Shown here: in pieces, positions 9,596-18,313 of the stretch
How positions within the stretch are numbered: position 1 is the stretch's first letter
How the letters are laid out: every line of letters begins with the position of its first letter
From: Proteiniphilum sp. UBA1403
GTDB taxonomy: Bacteria; Bacteroidota; Bacteroidia; Bacteroidales; Dysgonomonadaceae
DNA: 64,000 nt
Assembly: GCA_002305715.1 (NCBI GenBank)
Contig: DBQD01000072.1
Span: 58,742 to 122,741, forward strand
Reading direction: 5' to 3'
Made by a program: the position numbers and the translations under genes
Notes under the pieces: generated by a model
Seen by the model: only the letters and a program-made list of their open reading frames with translations
The model's database searches: none
What the model was told of the DNA's origin: nothing

Positions 9596-10303
9596 ATGAA
9601 AAAATATCTGGTCTTCACCTGCACACTCCTCCTCGAATTCGGACTCTTCGCACAACAAAAAGATGCGACCTATCTGAATGGATCCGATTCTCTTGCCTTT
9701 TCCAACGGAAAGGCAATATTCAGTATTACCGGATTTGCAGGACTATCAACCGCGCAAGTGGGAGAAGGAAGTTACGAGGAGTTGAATCATTATCTGCTGG
9801 TGAATACAACAGAATACTCCGGTGAAAAGTCCACCTATCAAGCAACGGAAAGTTCCCTCAAAGACAGTTGTAAGGTGAAAGTTGTCGCCACAAACAACTA
9901 CGCACTACCAAAAATTCTTATCGAAGCATTGACTCAATCCGACAAGTTGATCGCATCGAAGATTACCGGTGATGATGGTGAAGTTATGTTTCCACACAAC
10001 CCAAAGATTGGAAAGATTAAGATCTCAGCATTGGGTTACGACCCACTAACGATACCCTACACTGCGGGATTGGAGTATTTGGTAAAAATGAGCAAGAACA
10101 ACATCATTGAACAAAGCACCGTGGTCTTCTACATAGAGACAGTAGATGAAGAAACTATATCGCTCTTGCTGCTCACCGACGATTTTAGGGCAGGCAAAAA
10201 TAAACTGGAGGAACTCCAGAAGTTGGAAAAAAAGGTACGTAAACGCAATCTTCTCGAAAAAAGGATGAAGAAAGTTTACGTACCCTATATTAGGAAGATG
10301 TAA
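9596..10303 (+). CDS. Secreted protein of unknown function
   Basis: I do not recognise a named family. The 235-residue product has a signal peptide (about 1-19, ending LFAQ). Residues about 110-165 look like a small carboxypeptidase-regulatory or immunoglobulin-like beta domain: a GDDGEVMFPH turn and an ISALGYDPLTIPY strand are typical of such modules in Bacteroidetes. The C-terminal ~45 residues are a charged, lysine-rich helix. The ATG at 9596 is preferred because an upstream TTG at 9554 overlaps the -7 element. It may follow the glycosidase operon functionally but has a separate promoter candidate. It converges on yqeY with only nine bases between. Confidence 0.7.
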   Translation: MKKYLVFTCTLLLEFGLFAQQKDATYLNGSDSLAFSNGKAIFSITGFAGLSTAQVGEGSYEELNHYLLVNTTEYSGEKSTYQATESSLKDSCKVKVVATNNYALPKILIEALTQSDKLIASKITGDDGEVMFPHNPKIGKIKISALGYDPLTIPYTAGLEYLVKMSKNNIIEQSTVVFYIETVDEETISLLLLTDDFRAGKNKLEELQKLEKKVRKRNLLEKRMKKVYVPYIRKM

Positions 10304-10312
10304 CAGATTCTC

Positions 10313-10762
10313 TCAGGAAAGCAGTCTCTTTACCATTTCTGAAACAGCCCGTCCTTCTGCTTTTCCAGCCAATTGTTTCGTAGCCACCCCCATTACTTTA
10401 CCCATATCTTTCATGGATGAAGCACCTGTTTCGGTAATAATGTCTTTCACTGCCCGCTCCAATTCCTCGGGCGTCAACTGTTTGGGAAGATACTCCTGAA
10501 TAACCCTCATTTGTTCAAGTTCAGGCTCTGCCAAGTCGGGTCTATTCTGTGATGCATAGATCTCTGCGCTATCTTTGCGTTGTTTTACCATTTTCTGCAG
10601 GATAGCAGTGACAGTCTCATCCGAAAGTTCTTCCGAGGCTCCCTTTGCCGTTTTAGCCTCTAGTAACTCTTTTTTTATACCTCTCAATGCTTCCAAACGA
10701 ACCTTGTCTTTGGCAAGCATTGCTTTTTTTATTTCTTCTGTAATGATCTCAAATAGTGCCAT
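10313..10762 (-). CDS. yqeY: GatB/YqeY domain protein
   Basis: A 149-residue cytoplasmic protein of the YqeY family, which shares the C-terminal tRNA-binding tail domain of the amidotransferase subunit GatB. The whole length matches the family: a helical N-terminal half with LEALRGIKKELLEAK and a C-terminal half with EYLPKQLTPEELE and DMGKVMGVATKQLAGKA. Its function is not well defined; a role in tRNA-dependent amidation or in tRNA quality control has been suggested for the domain. It lies downstream of ftsZ after 107 bases, an arrangement common in Bacteroidetes. Confidence 0.9.
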   Translation of the reverse strand: MALFEIITEEIKKAMLAKDKVRLEALRGIKKELLEAKTAKGASEELSDETVTAILQKMVKQRKDSAEIYASQNRPDLAEPELEQMRVIQEYLPKQLTPEELERAVKDIITETGASSMKDMGKVMGVATKQLAGKAEGRAVSEMVKRLLS

Positions 10763-10869
10763 ATGATTTGTTTTTCTATTCTATTAATAATCGATTGCCT
10801 TGTAACAATTTTACTTCACATCCCTTTGTTTACGGCTATCTAACACTGCCCTAATTAATCTAGTTATAC

Positions 10870-12162
10870 TTAATCAAACAGGGATGAAGATTGCGATTGC
10901 GCCTCAGACTGGAATAAACGAGGGTTAAAATCAGGCTCACGCTTAAAGACCGGTACTTTCTCCAGTGCTTCAATCACTTTGTCATCATCCAGTTCTTCGA
11001 TCGACAACACAAATGGCTCTTGACTGTAGTTAATAGTGGTCAAAGCTTTTAGGCCTGTTTTTCCATAATACTTTTCAATCAGCTCTTTGTCCTTTCTCTC
11101 CTGTGCCAGTCGTGCATCCCTTTCAATCTGTTCCTGTATCTCCTCAGCCTTTGTTTTTGCCTCCTGGTGTTCCTTTACACCCGGAACATTAGAGATGGAG
11201 AAACCGGTCGCAAGCAACGTCACCTTCACCTTTTCCTCCAACTGTTTTTCTACAGCGACGCCCCAAATAACCTCGATTTCTCTACTAAACTTCGACATAA
11301 AATCATGCAACGCATTCATCTCCTCCATCATCAAGGGATGTGAATCTCCGAAAGACAAGTTAATCAGTATCTTCTTTGCACTGAAAACATCGTTGTTGTT
11401 AAGTAATGGAGAGTGTAGTGCATTCTTGATTGCCTCGTTAACTCGATCGTTTCCTTTTCCGAGACCACTACTCATAATAGCCACACCTCCATCTTTAAGT
11501 GTAGTATTCACATCGGCAAAATCGAGGTTCACATGACCATGTACGGTAATAATCTCTGCGATGCTCTTTGCAGCAGTTGCCAGCGTATCATCGGCACGCG
11601 CAAAAGCATTGAGCATGGTTAAGTCGCTATATATATCCCGAAGACGTTCGTTGTTGATAACCAGTAGAGCATCCACATTCTTGGCAATCTCCTCCACCCC
11701 CTTTACTGCTTGCACAATCTTGCGAGGACCTTCAAACATGAAGGGGATAGTGACAATACCCACAGTGAGAATACCCATTTCTTTTGCCACACGTGCCACT
11801 ACAGGAGCAGCACCGGTGCCGGTTCCACCACCCATACCGGCTGTAATGAAAACCATGCGTGTGCCATCACTCAGCAACTCCTCAATCATCTCCACACTCT
11901 CTTCGGCAGCCTTTCTTGCAACTTCAGGCTTATTGCCAGCACCAAGACCACCCGTAGTACTCTCACCCAATTGTATCTTCTTGGGCACAGGAGACTCCAT
12001 CAAAGCTTGGTGGTCTGTGTTACACAGAGCAAAAGAGACGTCATGTATTCCTTCCTGAAACATGTGGTTTACAGCATTACCACCACCTCCACCTACGCCA
12101 ATCACTTTAATGATTGCATTGGAATGTCTCTCAAATTGAAAATCTAAAATATCGTTGTCCAT
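10870..12162 (-). CDS. ftsZ: Cell division protein FtsZ
   Basis: FtsZ is the tubulin-like GTPase that forms the division ring. The nucleotide loop GVGGGGGNAVNHM (22-34) and the tubulin signature GGGTGTG (111-117) are intact, with a T7-loop region NLDFADVN. After the globular core there is a charged linker containing a helical stretch of Glu, Lys and Arg and a short C-terminal tail. At 430 residues it is longer than the E. coli protein because of the linker. The ATG overlaps the ftsA stop by one base (TAATG), with AAGGAG just upstream, one of the few clear ribosome binding sites here. Confidence 0.97.
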   Translation of the reverse strand: MDNDILDFQFERHSNAIIKVIGVGGGGGNAVNHMFQEGIHDVSFALCNTDHQALMESPVPKKIQLGESTTGGLGAGNKPEVARKAAEESVEMIEELLSDGTRMVFITAGMGGGTGTGAAPVVARVAKEMGILTVGIVTIPFMFEGPRKIVQAVKGVEEIAKNVDALLVINNERLRDIYSDLTMLNAFARADDTLATAAKSIAEIITVHGHVNLDFADVNTTLKDGGVAIMSSGLGKGNDRVNEAIKNALHSPLLNNNDVFSAKKILINLSFGDSHPLMMEEMNALHDFMSKFSREIEVIWGVAVEKQLEEKVKVTLLATGFSISNVPGVKEHQEAKTKAEEIQEQIERDARLAQERKDKELIEKYYGKTGLKALTTINYSQEPFVLSIEELDDDKVIEALEKVPVFKREPDFNPRLFQSEAQSQSSSLFD

Positions 12163-13535
12163 TACTCCTTATCCTTTCTCTTTTTTTCGTCCTCCTCTTC
12201 TGTAAACATACCACCAAAAACCTCTTCAAACTTGGTAAAGAATCCTCCCTGTTGTCTCTCCGCTTTGGATTCTCTATCACTATTCTTACTCGTTTTACCA
12301 GTACCTTTCCCTCTAAACCAGCCCGATGAACTCTCTCTTGTTTCTTCACGTTTTTCTTCCGTTGCTTCTTTTACAGGTAGTTCACAATTTTCATTTGCAA
12401 ACATCAACATACCCAATGCCTGTGTATAAGCAGGGTCGCTAATTAGATCGGGGGCATTGTTAATAAAAGTCTTTTTTGCCGTTGCCTTGCGCACAGGCAT
12501 CTTCAACTTCTGTGTTAAATAAAGATCAAGGTTTCGCAGTTGCGACGCTCCACCAGTAATAATCAAACCGGCCCCCAGTTGCCCCTCATAACCAGAGAGG
12601 AATATTTGTTCCTTTATATTGGCAATGATCTCATCAAGTCGCAATCCAATGACTTTGTTCAATTCTGTTAGATCAACCTCCGGTTTCGATGCAAATGGTG
12701 AGGAAAAGGGAGAAGAAAAGGGAGAGGCGAACAGCGTCGATTCCTGGTTCTCAACAGCCCGTCCAAACTTAATTTTCAACTGTTCAGCATCACTTTCCGT
12801 AAAATTGAGTGCACAGATATCTTTCGTCAGACTCTTTCCTCCAAAAGGAATAACAACCATTCGTCGTAATAGCCCTCTCTTATAGACAACAATAGAGGTT
12901 GTTCCCGCTCCAAAATCAATAAATGCACATCCCAGTTCCTTTTCTTCCTCACTGAGGGTTATTGCAGCCGAAGCAATAGGGCCAACGATAAAGTCTTGTA
13001 TTCGGAGTTCGGTTTTGGAGGTGATGCTTTTCTCAATGTTCGACAGCAAATTTGGTCGTCCAACAACAATTTCGTAACCGGCTTCAATTTGTGAGCCCGC
13101 AACTCCAACCGGATTGCGCTCCGGTTTATCGTCTATATAATATTCCACCTCGGCCACCCTGTAATTGCGAACCAGATCGGGTTGGTATTTTTCTGCTGCT
13201 TTTCGCAACTGGGCAACGATCTCTTCGGTGACCATACCTTCAGTCAATTTCCTCATATCGTTGAATTGAATGGTATGCAACGACTGACCTGCTAAGGAGA
13301 CATAAACTTTGCCAATCTTCTTGCCGATGCTGTTCTCAAGCATCTTTACTAGTTTGTGCACGTTGGCTCCTAGCTGCTCGATGTTGTACACCATACCACG
13401 ACGGATGGAACTTCCTGCATCAATGGAGCCGCTTGCAAGAATGGACAAAACGTTTTGTTCATTTTTGCGTCCCACAACTCCCTTGATTTTGGAGCTGCCT
13501 AGATCAATTACTGCTATAAATCCTGTATGCATCAT
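12162..13535 (-). CDS. ftsA: Cell division protein FtsA
   Basis: FtsA is the actin-like ATPase that tethers FtsZ to the membrane. The N-terminal phosphate motif IDLGSSKIKGVVG (about 10-22), the second phosphate motif FIDFGAGTTS near 206 and the GGASQLRN adenosine motif near 345 are visible. Two oddities: residues 269-282 contain a repeated Ser-Pro-Phe-Ser insert encoded by three 12-bp units, and the last ~90 residues are a charged, low-complexity extension containing a GWF aromatic patch and ending EEEDEKKRKDKE. A canonical amphipathic membrane-targeting helix is not obvious at the end. Two adjacent ATG codons (13535 and 13532) can serve as start. Confidence 0.95.
   Translation of the reverse strand: MMHTGFIAVIDLGSSKIKGVVGRKNEQNVLSILASGSIDAGSSIRRGMVYNIEQLGANVHKLVKMLENSIGKKIGKVYVSLAGQSLHTIQFNDMRKLTEGMVTEEIVAQLRKAAEKYQPDLVRNYRVAEVEYYIDDKPERNPVGVAGSQIEAGYEIVVGRPNLLSNIEKSITSKTELRIQDFIVGPIASAAITLSEEEKELGCAFIDFGAGTTSIVVYKRGLLRRMVVIPFGGKSLTKDICALNFTESDAEQLKIKFGRAVENQESTLFASPFSSPFSSPFASKPEVDLTELNKVIGLRLDEIIANIKEQIFLSGYEGQLGAGLIITGGASQLRNLDLYLTQKLKMPVRKATAKKTFINNAPDLISDPAYTQALGMLMFANENCELPVKEATEEKREETRESSSGWFRGKGTGKTSKNSDRESKAERQQGGFFTKFEEVFGGMFTEEEDEKKRKDKE
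12697..12732 (-). repeat. 12-bp tandem repeat within ftsA
   Basis: Three imperfect 12-bp units (12697-12708, 12709-12720 and 12721-12732) encode a repeated Phe-Ser-Ser-Pro-type peptide in FtsA residues 269-282. Unit length is a multiple of three, so gain or loss would keep the frame. Confidence 0.75.
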
Positions 13536-13560
13536 ATATTTGGTCGATGAACGTTTTTAT

Positions 13561-14292
13561 TTATTTTCTAGTGGCCACCACCTGATTATCGTATTTCAGG
13601 TTTATTTCACTGTATCGGTTCCACCCCACTACATTTAAACCTCTCTTGACGAAAAGATCAAACTTTTTCAATTTATCAGAATAGTTATTCAGACTTCCCA
13701 TGATGATTTTAAAATCTCCCGCACGCGGAATCAAAACCACCTCATTATTTCTTCTAACTACAATTTGTTCAACCCACGCATCCCACTCCGGATTATTACG
13801 AAGAAACATTGCGAAATCATACAATTCATTTTGTGCAAACTCTTCGTCTATGAGTCCCGTTGCCACAGGCAGGTACACAGCATAGTTCGAAGAGAGAGGC
13901 ATTATCTTACGATCTTTGTCCACATAAAAGCTCCCTTTCGTGTCGGAGATAACTCTCAGAACCGGCTCACGCTGACGAATGGATGCCACAATAGAACCCT
14001 TTGCGGTAGTATATACTTTTGCCGACTCCACCAGTCGATTGGTAAGGATTGCATCGCGAATTTCAAGTGTGTTGATCTCTCCGAATTTTTTACCAACAGG
14101 ATAAAGATCTTTCCGTTTCACAAGATTGACAATCTCTTTTGAATCCACGAAACGGGTTATATTACTATCGTTAATGATTACCTCAAACCGAACACACTGT
14201 TTATCACGCGATGAGCCGCTAAAATAGAATGCCGAGAATATCAGGTATCCCATTATAACGACTGAAACCAATATGAGAATGCTTTTCTTCAC
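13561..14292 (-). CDS. ftsQ: Cell division protein FtsQ
   Basis: FtsQ is a bitopic inner-membrane protein that links early and late divisome parts. The 243-residue protein has a short cytoplasmic tip, one membrane helix (about 4-25), a POTRA-like region (about 35-110, with the conserved IRDAILTN and ASIRQREPVLRV parts) and a beta-rich FtsQ domain. Position between murC and ftsA supports the call. FtsQ is poorly conserved, so the identity rests on architecture and synteny. A perfect -7 element lies 26 bases upstream of the start, suggesting an internal promoter for ftsQ-ftsA-ftsZ. Confidence 0.9.
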   Translation of the reverse strand: MKKSILILVSVVIMGYLIFSAFYFSGSSRDKQCVRFEVIINDSNITRFVDSKEIVNLVKRKDLYPVGKKFGEINTLEIRDAILTNRLVESAKVYTTAKGSIVASIRQREPVLRVISDTKGSFYVDKDRKIMPLSSNYAVYLPVATGLIDEEFAQNELYDFAMFLRNNPEWDAWVEQIVVRRNNEVVLIPRAGDFKIIMGSLNNYSDKLKKFDLFVKRGLNVVGWNRYSEINLKYDNQVVATRK

Positions 14293-14317
14293 GAGTTACC
14301 TGTTTGGTTTAATTATA

Positions 14318-14325
14318 CAAAGATA
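14318..14325 (-). promoter_or_regulatory. Internal -7 element before ftsQ-ftsA-ftsZ
   Basis: On the minus strand TATCTTTG (14325 to 14318) is a perfect TAnnTTTG match in the 70-bp murC-ftsQ gap, the largest gap in the murC-ftsZ part of the cluster. No clear -33 element is seen. Confidence 0.5.
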
Positions 14326-14362
14326 CGCCAACATACGCAATGGGCGATCGAATTATAAAACA

Positions 14363-15745
14363 TTAAACTTTAGCCATGTATATCTTCCTCAGTAGGATTT
14401 CGATGTCTGGAAGCAAGCGGTCTATGTCTCCTGCACCGAAGGTCACCAACACCTCCAGTGGCTTTTTAGACAGTATTTCCAAAAGCTCATCTTTTCTGCA
14501 CAACATCTTTTCAGGCGATGTAATACAGTCGAAAATCAACTGAGAGGTCACACCTTCAATGGGTTCTTCTCTGGCTGGATAAATATCCAACAAGATCACA
14601 TCCTCCAGTAGGGAGAGACTCTTTCCAAAGCCCGCAAAAAAATCACGGGTGCGCGAATAGAGATGCGGTTGAAAAACGCCTGTCACTTTTTTATCGGGGT
14701 AGAGCGCTTTAACAGAACTGATAGCCGCAGTAAGTTCTTGTGGGTGATGGGCATAATCATCGATAAATACAATGGAGGGCGACTTAATATGAAAATCAAA
14801 TCTTCTCTTTGCCCCACCAAAGGTACGCATTGCATTGCGCACTTCCTCGTCTGTTACACCGCATTGTATTGCTGCAGCAATTGCCGCCACTGCATTTTCA
14901 ATATTAATTTTTACCGGTACACCCAAGAAAATATCGTTGATTCTTTTTTCAGGAGCAACAAAATCAAATTGAATCTCTCCATTACCAATCCGAATATTCT
15001 CCGCATGATAATCACCCTCCTCTTCTCCGTATGTCGCAACGGTCACCTTCTCTTCTGTAAGCGGTGTAACGAAAACACCTTTTTTCATAATCAAGAAACC
15101 GTTGGAACGAATGAGAGAAGTAAACTTCTCAAAACTTTCGCGATAGGCTTCCCCGGTACTATAAATATCGAGGTGATCGGGATCGGCAGAGGTGATGATG
15201 GCAATCCAGGGGCGCAGCCAATGAAAGGAACGGTCATACTCATCGGCTTCAGCAACGGTGATGTTACTTTTCTCGGAGAGCAACAGGTTGTTGTTGTAGT
15301 TTTTTAAAATTCCCCCCAAGAAGGCATTGCAATCGATGTGCGACTGACGAAGCAGATGGGCAGTCATACTTGATACTGTGGTCTTTCCATGTGTCCCGGC
15401 TACACAGATCGCATTGCTCGTTTTGGTAATTTCTCCCAACACCTGTGCTCTTTTCATAATGGTATAACCCTGTTCCCTAAAAAAGAGCAATTCACGGTGC
15501 GAAGCAGGTACAGCCGGGGTGAACACCACAAGTGTATGTTCCTTATTCTCTGTAAATACCAAGGGGATATCCTCTACCCTATCCTCATAATGCACAAAGG
15601 CACCCTCTTGTTGAAGAGCTTGCGTGAGTGCTGTTTCTGTACGGTCGTAACCACCTACATTCAACCCTTTTGAAAGAAAATAACGAGCCAGGTTACTCAT
15701 CCCGATACCGCCGATACCTATGAAATAGACCGATTTATAGTTCAT
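14363..15745 (-). CDS. murC: UDP-N-acetylmuramate--L-alanine ligase
   Basis: MurC adds L-alanine to UDP-MurNAc in the cytoplasm, the first amino acid of the peptidoglycan stem peptide. The dinucleotide-like N-terminus FIGIGGIGMSNLA (9-20), the ATP loop GTHGKTT (117-123) and the C-terminal ligase domain with DDYAHHP are present. The 460-residue length is normal. Its ATG overlaps the murG stop by four bases, consistent with translational coupling in the dcw cluster. Confidence 0.96.
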   Translation of the reverse strand: MNYKSVYFIGIGGIGMSNLARYFLSKGLNVGGYDRTETALTQALQQEGAFVHYEDRVEDIPLVFTENKEHTLVVFTPAVPASHRELLFFREQGYTIMKRAQVLGEITKTSNAICVAGTHGKTTVSSMTAHLLRQSHIDCNAFLGGILKNYNNNLLLSEKSNITVAEADEYDRSFHWLRPWIAIITSADPDHLDIYSTGEAYRESFEKFTSLIRSNGFLIMKKGVFVTPLTEEKVTVATYGEEEGDYHAENIRIGNGEIQFDFVAPEKRINDIFLGVPVKINIENAVAAIAAAIQCGVTDEEVRNAMRTFGGAKRRFDFHIKSPSIVFIDDYAHHPQELTAAISSVKALYPDKKVTGVFQPHLYSRTRDFFAGFGKSLSLLEDVILLDIYPAREEPIEGVTSQLIFDCITSPEKMLCRKDELLEILSKKPLEVLVTFGAGDIDRLLPDIEILLRKIYMAKV

Positions 15746-16842
15746 ACTGCCAATATTTTCTCAATTTCATCAACAATTCTATTTGCAGAATTGTGTTGCG
15801 CCAGTTTTGCGATATTCCGACTTAGGTTCTTCAGTTGTGCCTCATTGTGTACAAGTGAAAGTGCCACATCAAACAACAATGAAGTTGCCAGCACATCGGA
15901 GACCATCACAGCCGCATCTTTATTCACCAGAGCCTGTGCGTTTTTTGTCTGATGATCTTCAGCCACATTGGGAGAAGGTACCAGTACAACCGGCTTTCCT
16001 AACAGGCAAAACTCAGAGATGGAACCAGCTCCTGCACGCGAAATAACCAGGTCGGCTACAGAATAGGCATAATCCATCCGATCCACAAAATCAAACAAAT
16101 GCACGTTCGATGGTATTTTTCCCTCTTCCTGCAGCAGCTTCAACTCCTTATAATAAAACCTACCACTCTGCCAGATCAGCTGCACATCGTCTGCTGCAGC
16201 CAACTTGGGCAATGCTTCCACAATGCTGTTGTTGAGCGTACGAGCACCCAGACTTCCACCCAGTAGCAAGATTGTACGTTTACGGTGATCGAGTTGAAAA
16301 TGGGTATATCCATTCTTTTTGTTCTCCTCAGAGAGCAAAAGATCCTGACGACAGGGGTTGCCGGTAAGAACAATTTTATCTTTGGGAAAATATTTCTCCA
16401 TCCCTTCATACGCCACACATATTACAGATGCCTTTTTTGCCAATAACTTGTTGGTTACCCCTGCATATGAATTCTGTTCCTGAATCAAGGTGGGGACACC
16501 CTTTGCCGAAGCAGCCTTAAGGATGGGGCCACTGGCATAGCCCCCAACACCAACAGCCAAATCGGGTTTAAATTCACGGATTATCTGCCTTGCCTTCTGC
16601 ATGCTTCGGAGTAATTTCATAGCAACCGGAACATTTTTCAGCATATATCTCCTGTCGAACCCGGCAACCGGTAGTCCAATGATGCGATAACCTGCTGCCG
16701 GCACCCGCTCCATCTCCATGCGATCTTCCGCGCCTACAAACAATATTTCCGCATCGCTCCACCTTTCTCTAATCGCATTTGCGATCGATATAGCCGGAAA
16801 AATATGACCTCCTGTACCTCCACCACTCACAATGATTCTCAT
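15742..16842 (-). CDS. murG: UDP-GlcNAc:undecaprenyl-PP-MurNAc-pentapeptide GlcNAc transferase
   Basis: MurG makes lipid II from lipid I at the inner face of the cytoplasmic membrane. The N-terminal acceptor-domain loop GGTGGHIFPA (residues 7-16) and the donor-domain motifs LLGGSLGARTLN and SRAGAGSISEF are intact, over a typical 366 residues. It overlaps ftsW by four bases upstream and murC by four bases downstream, so the three genes are tightly coupled. Confidence 0.96.
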   Translation of the reverse strand: MRIIVSGGGTGGHIFPAISIANAIRERWSDAEILFVGAEDRMEMERVPAAGYRIIGLPVAGFDRRYMLKNVPVAMKLLRSMQKARQIIREFKPDLAVGVGGYASGPILKAASAKGVPTLIQEQNSYAGVTNKLLAKKASVICVAYEGMEKYFPKDKIVLTGNPCRQDLLLSEENKKNGYTHFQLDHRKRTILLLGGSLGARTLNNSIVEALPKLAAADDVQLIWQSGRFYYKELKLLQEEGKIPSNVHLFDFVDRMDYAYSVADLVISRAGAGSISEFCLLGKPVVLVPSPNVAEDHQTKNAQALVNKDAAVMVSDVLATSLLFDVALSLVHNEAQLKNLSRNIAKLAQHNSANRIVDEIEKILAV

Positions 16843-18245
16843 ACCTGATATGTTTCAAATTTCACATCTAATTCCGGTTCTATATTTTGCTCCTCCAGTG
16901 CAGACCCAATCGTTGAGTTGTACTGCATGGAGTGTTCCTCCTCATTCAAATCATCTTTATCCAGCTCATCCATATCCTTCTCCTCCCTTTTCTTACCCAC
17001 ACCAAAACGGTCGGCACTCAAAATAAGTCCAAAATATGCGCAAGTGATCAGGGTAGATGTACCACCACGACTGATCAGGGGTAGAGGCTGACCGGTTACG
17101 GGGAAGAAGCTTACAGCTACCCCCATATTTATAAAAGCTTGTATCGAAAGCATCAGTGCCGAGCCCATAACAAGATATTTGGGAAACAATTTCTCAATTC
17201 TGTTTGCTATTATTCCGGATCGTATCAATAGGATCACATAAAGCAACAAAACAAATATACCTCCCACAATACCCAATTCTTCGATGATGATGGCGTAGAT
17301 GAAATCGGAATAAGCCTGCGGAAGAAAATCGCGTTCGGTACTATTTCCAGGAAAGACACCAAACACTCCCCCATTGGCAATTGCAATCTTAGCGTGTGAC
17401 ACCTGAAAATTTTCGTCGGTGATGGTATAATATTCCTCTTCCGACAGTTTTTTACTTCCTCCAAAGTTATCGATACGGTTTTGCCATGTAACCAAACGGT
17501 TCAAAGGTCCTTTTTCACCTGTCCATGTATCGGGAATGAAATTCAGAAACAGCACCATCAATGTCACACATGCGAGTCCCGCACCTGCAAGCTTTAGTAA
17601 ACGTAAAAATTTCACTCCCCCAATAAACATCAGAAGATAGCAGACCCCAAAGAGCAATATAGCAGTTGAAAGATTATCCATACCAATGATGGCGCAGACC
17701 AACACCATCAGTCCGATCATCCATTTAAACAGCAGTGCGTCGTTTGCACCATTCTGCTTACTGAGAAGAAAAGCAATGGTTCCCATCAGCGATATCTTTG
17801 CAATTTCAGAGGGTTGAATGGTAAATCCATGAATGGATATCCATCGCTCAGCTCCATTGACACTGGTACCGACAAACATGGTCAGCACAAGTAACACAAT
17901 AGAACCCAGCAACACAAAGATCAGCAGGGAGAAATAGCGGTAGGGTATGTTGTGAATAAACAGAATCACCCCCACACCGCAAATTAAAAAGAAGGCATGT
18001 CGCAGAAAGGGCCCCAACATGTTCTGCTGCCGGTACACAATGGTACTGGTTGCACTGAAAATTTCCACCAGTGAGATAACACAGAGAATGATAAATATCG
18101 ACCAGATCACTCGATCACCATGGAATATTTTCTTCCAGAACTCCTTCATTGAGAAACCCGACTCTGTCACCTCCTCTTCGTTAGAAATTGGATCAAAAAA
18201 ACGTTGAACATCATCTTTTATCTCGTCTTGCATGTCGATACCCAC
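16839..18245 (-). CDS. ftsW: Lipid II glycan polymerase FtsW (SEDS family)
   Basis: FtsW is the SEDS-family glycan polymerase of septal peptidoglycan and works with the class B PBP encoded upstream. About ten hydrophobic segments span residues 45-430. The SEDS signature near the C-terminus is seen as GQPLPLISRGGTS. The N-terminal ~45 residues and the C-terminal ~45 residues are charged cytoplasmic tails. At 468 residues it is longer than E. coli FtsW (414), mainly because of these tails and a loop around 230-260. A small hairpin (18286-18302) lies in the 68-bp gap to murD. Confidence 0.94.
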   Translation of the reverse strand: MGIDMQDEIKDDVQRFFDPISNEEEVTESGFSMKEFWKKIFHGDRVIWSIFIILCVISLVEIFSATSTIVYRQQNMLGPFLRHAFFLICGVGVILFIHNIPYRYFSLLIFVLLGSIVLLVLTMFVGTSVNGAERWISIHGFTIQPSEIAKISLMGTIAFLLSKQNGANDALLFKWMIGLMVLVCAIIGMDNLSTAILLFGVCYLLMFIGGVKFLRLLKLAGAGLACVTLMVLFLNFIPDTWTGEKGPLNRLVTWQNRIDNFGGSKKLSEEEYYTITDENFQVSHAKIAIANGGVFGVFPGNSTERDFLPQAYSDFIYAIIIEELGIVGGIFVLLLYVILLIRSGIIANRIEKLFPKYLVMGSALMLSIQAFINMGVAVSFFPVTGQPLPLISRGGTSTLITCAYFGLILSADRFGVGKKREEKDMDELDKDDLNEEEHSMQYNSTIGSALEEQNIEPELDVKFETYQV

Positions 18246-18313
18246 TTGTATTTATTGATAACTAATCACTCCACCTCTTTCACACAGTGCCCAATTGGCA
18301 CTATGTATCTTTG

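Noticed and set aside
11087..12058. Long plus-strand open frames opposite ftsZ
   Set aside because: They are antisense to a clear FtsZ, have serine/alanine-rich composition typical of reverse-frame translation and no recognisable domains.
18286..18313. A perfect plus-strand TATCTTTG (18306-18313) and small hairpin in the murD-ftsW gap, as an antisense promoter
   Set aside because: No -33 element and no plus-strand gene follow; a TAnnTTTG match can occur by chance.
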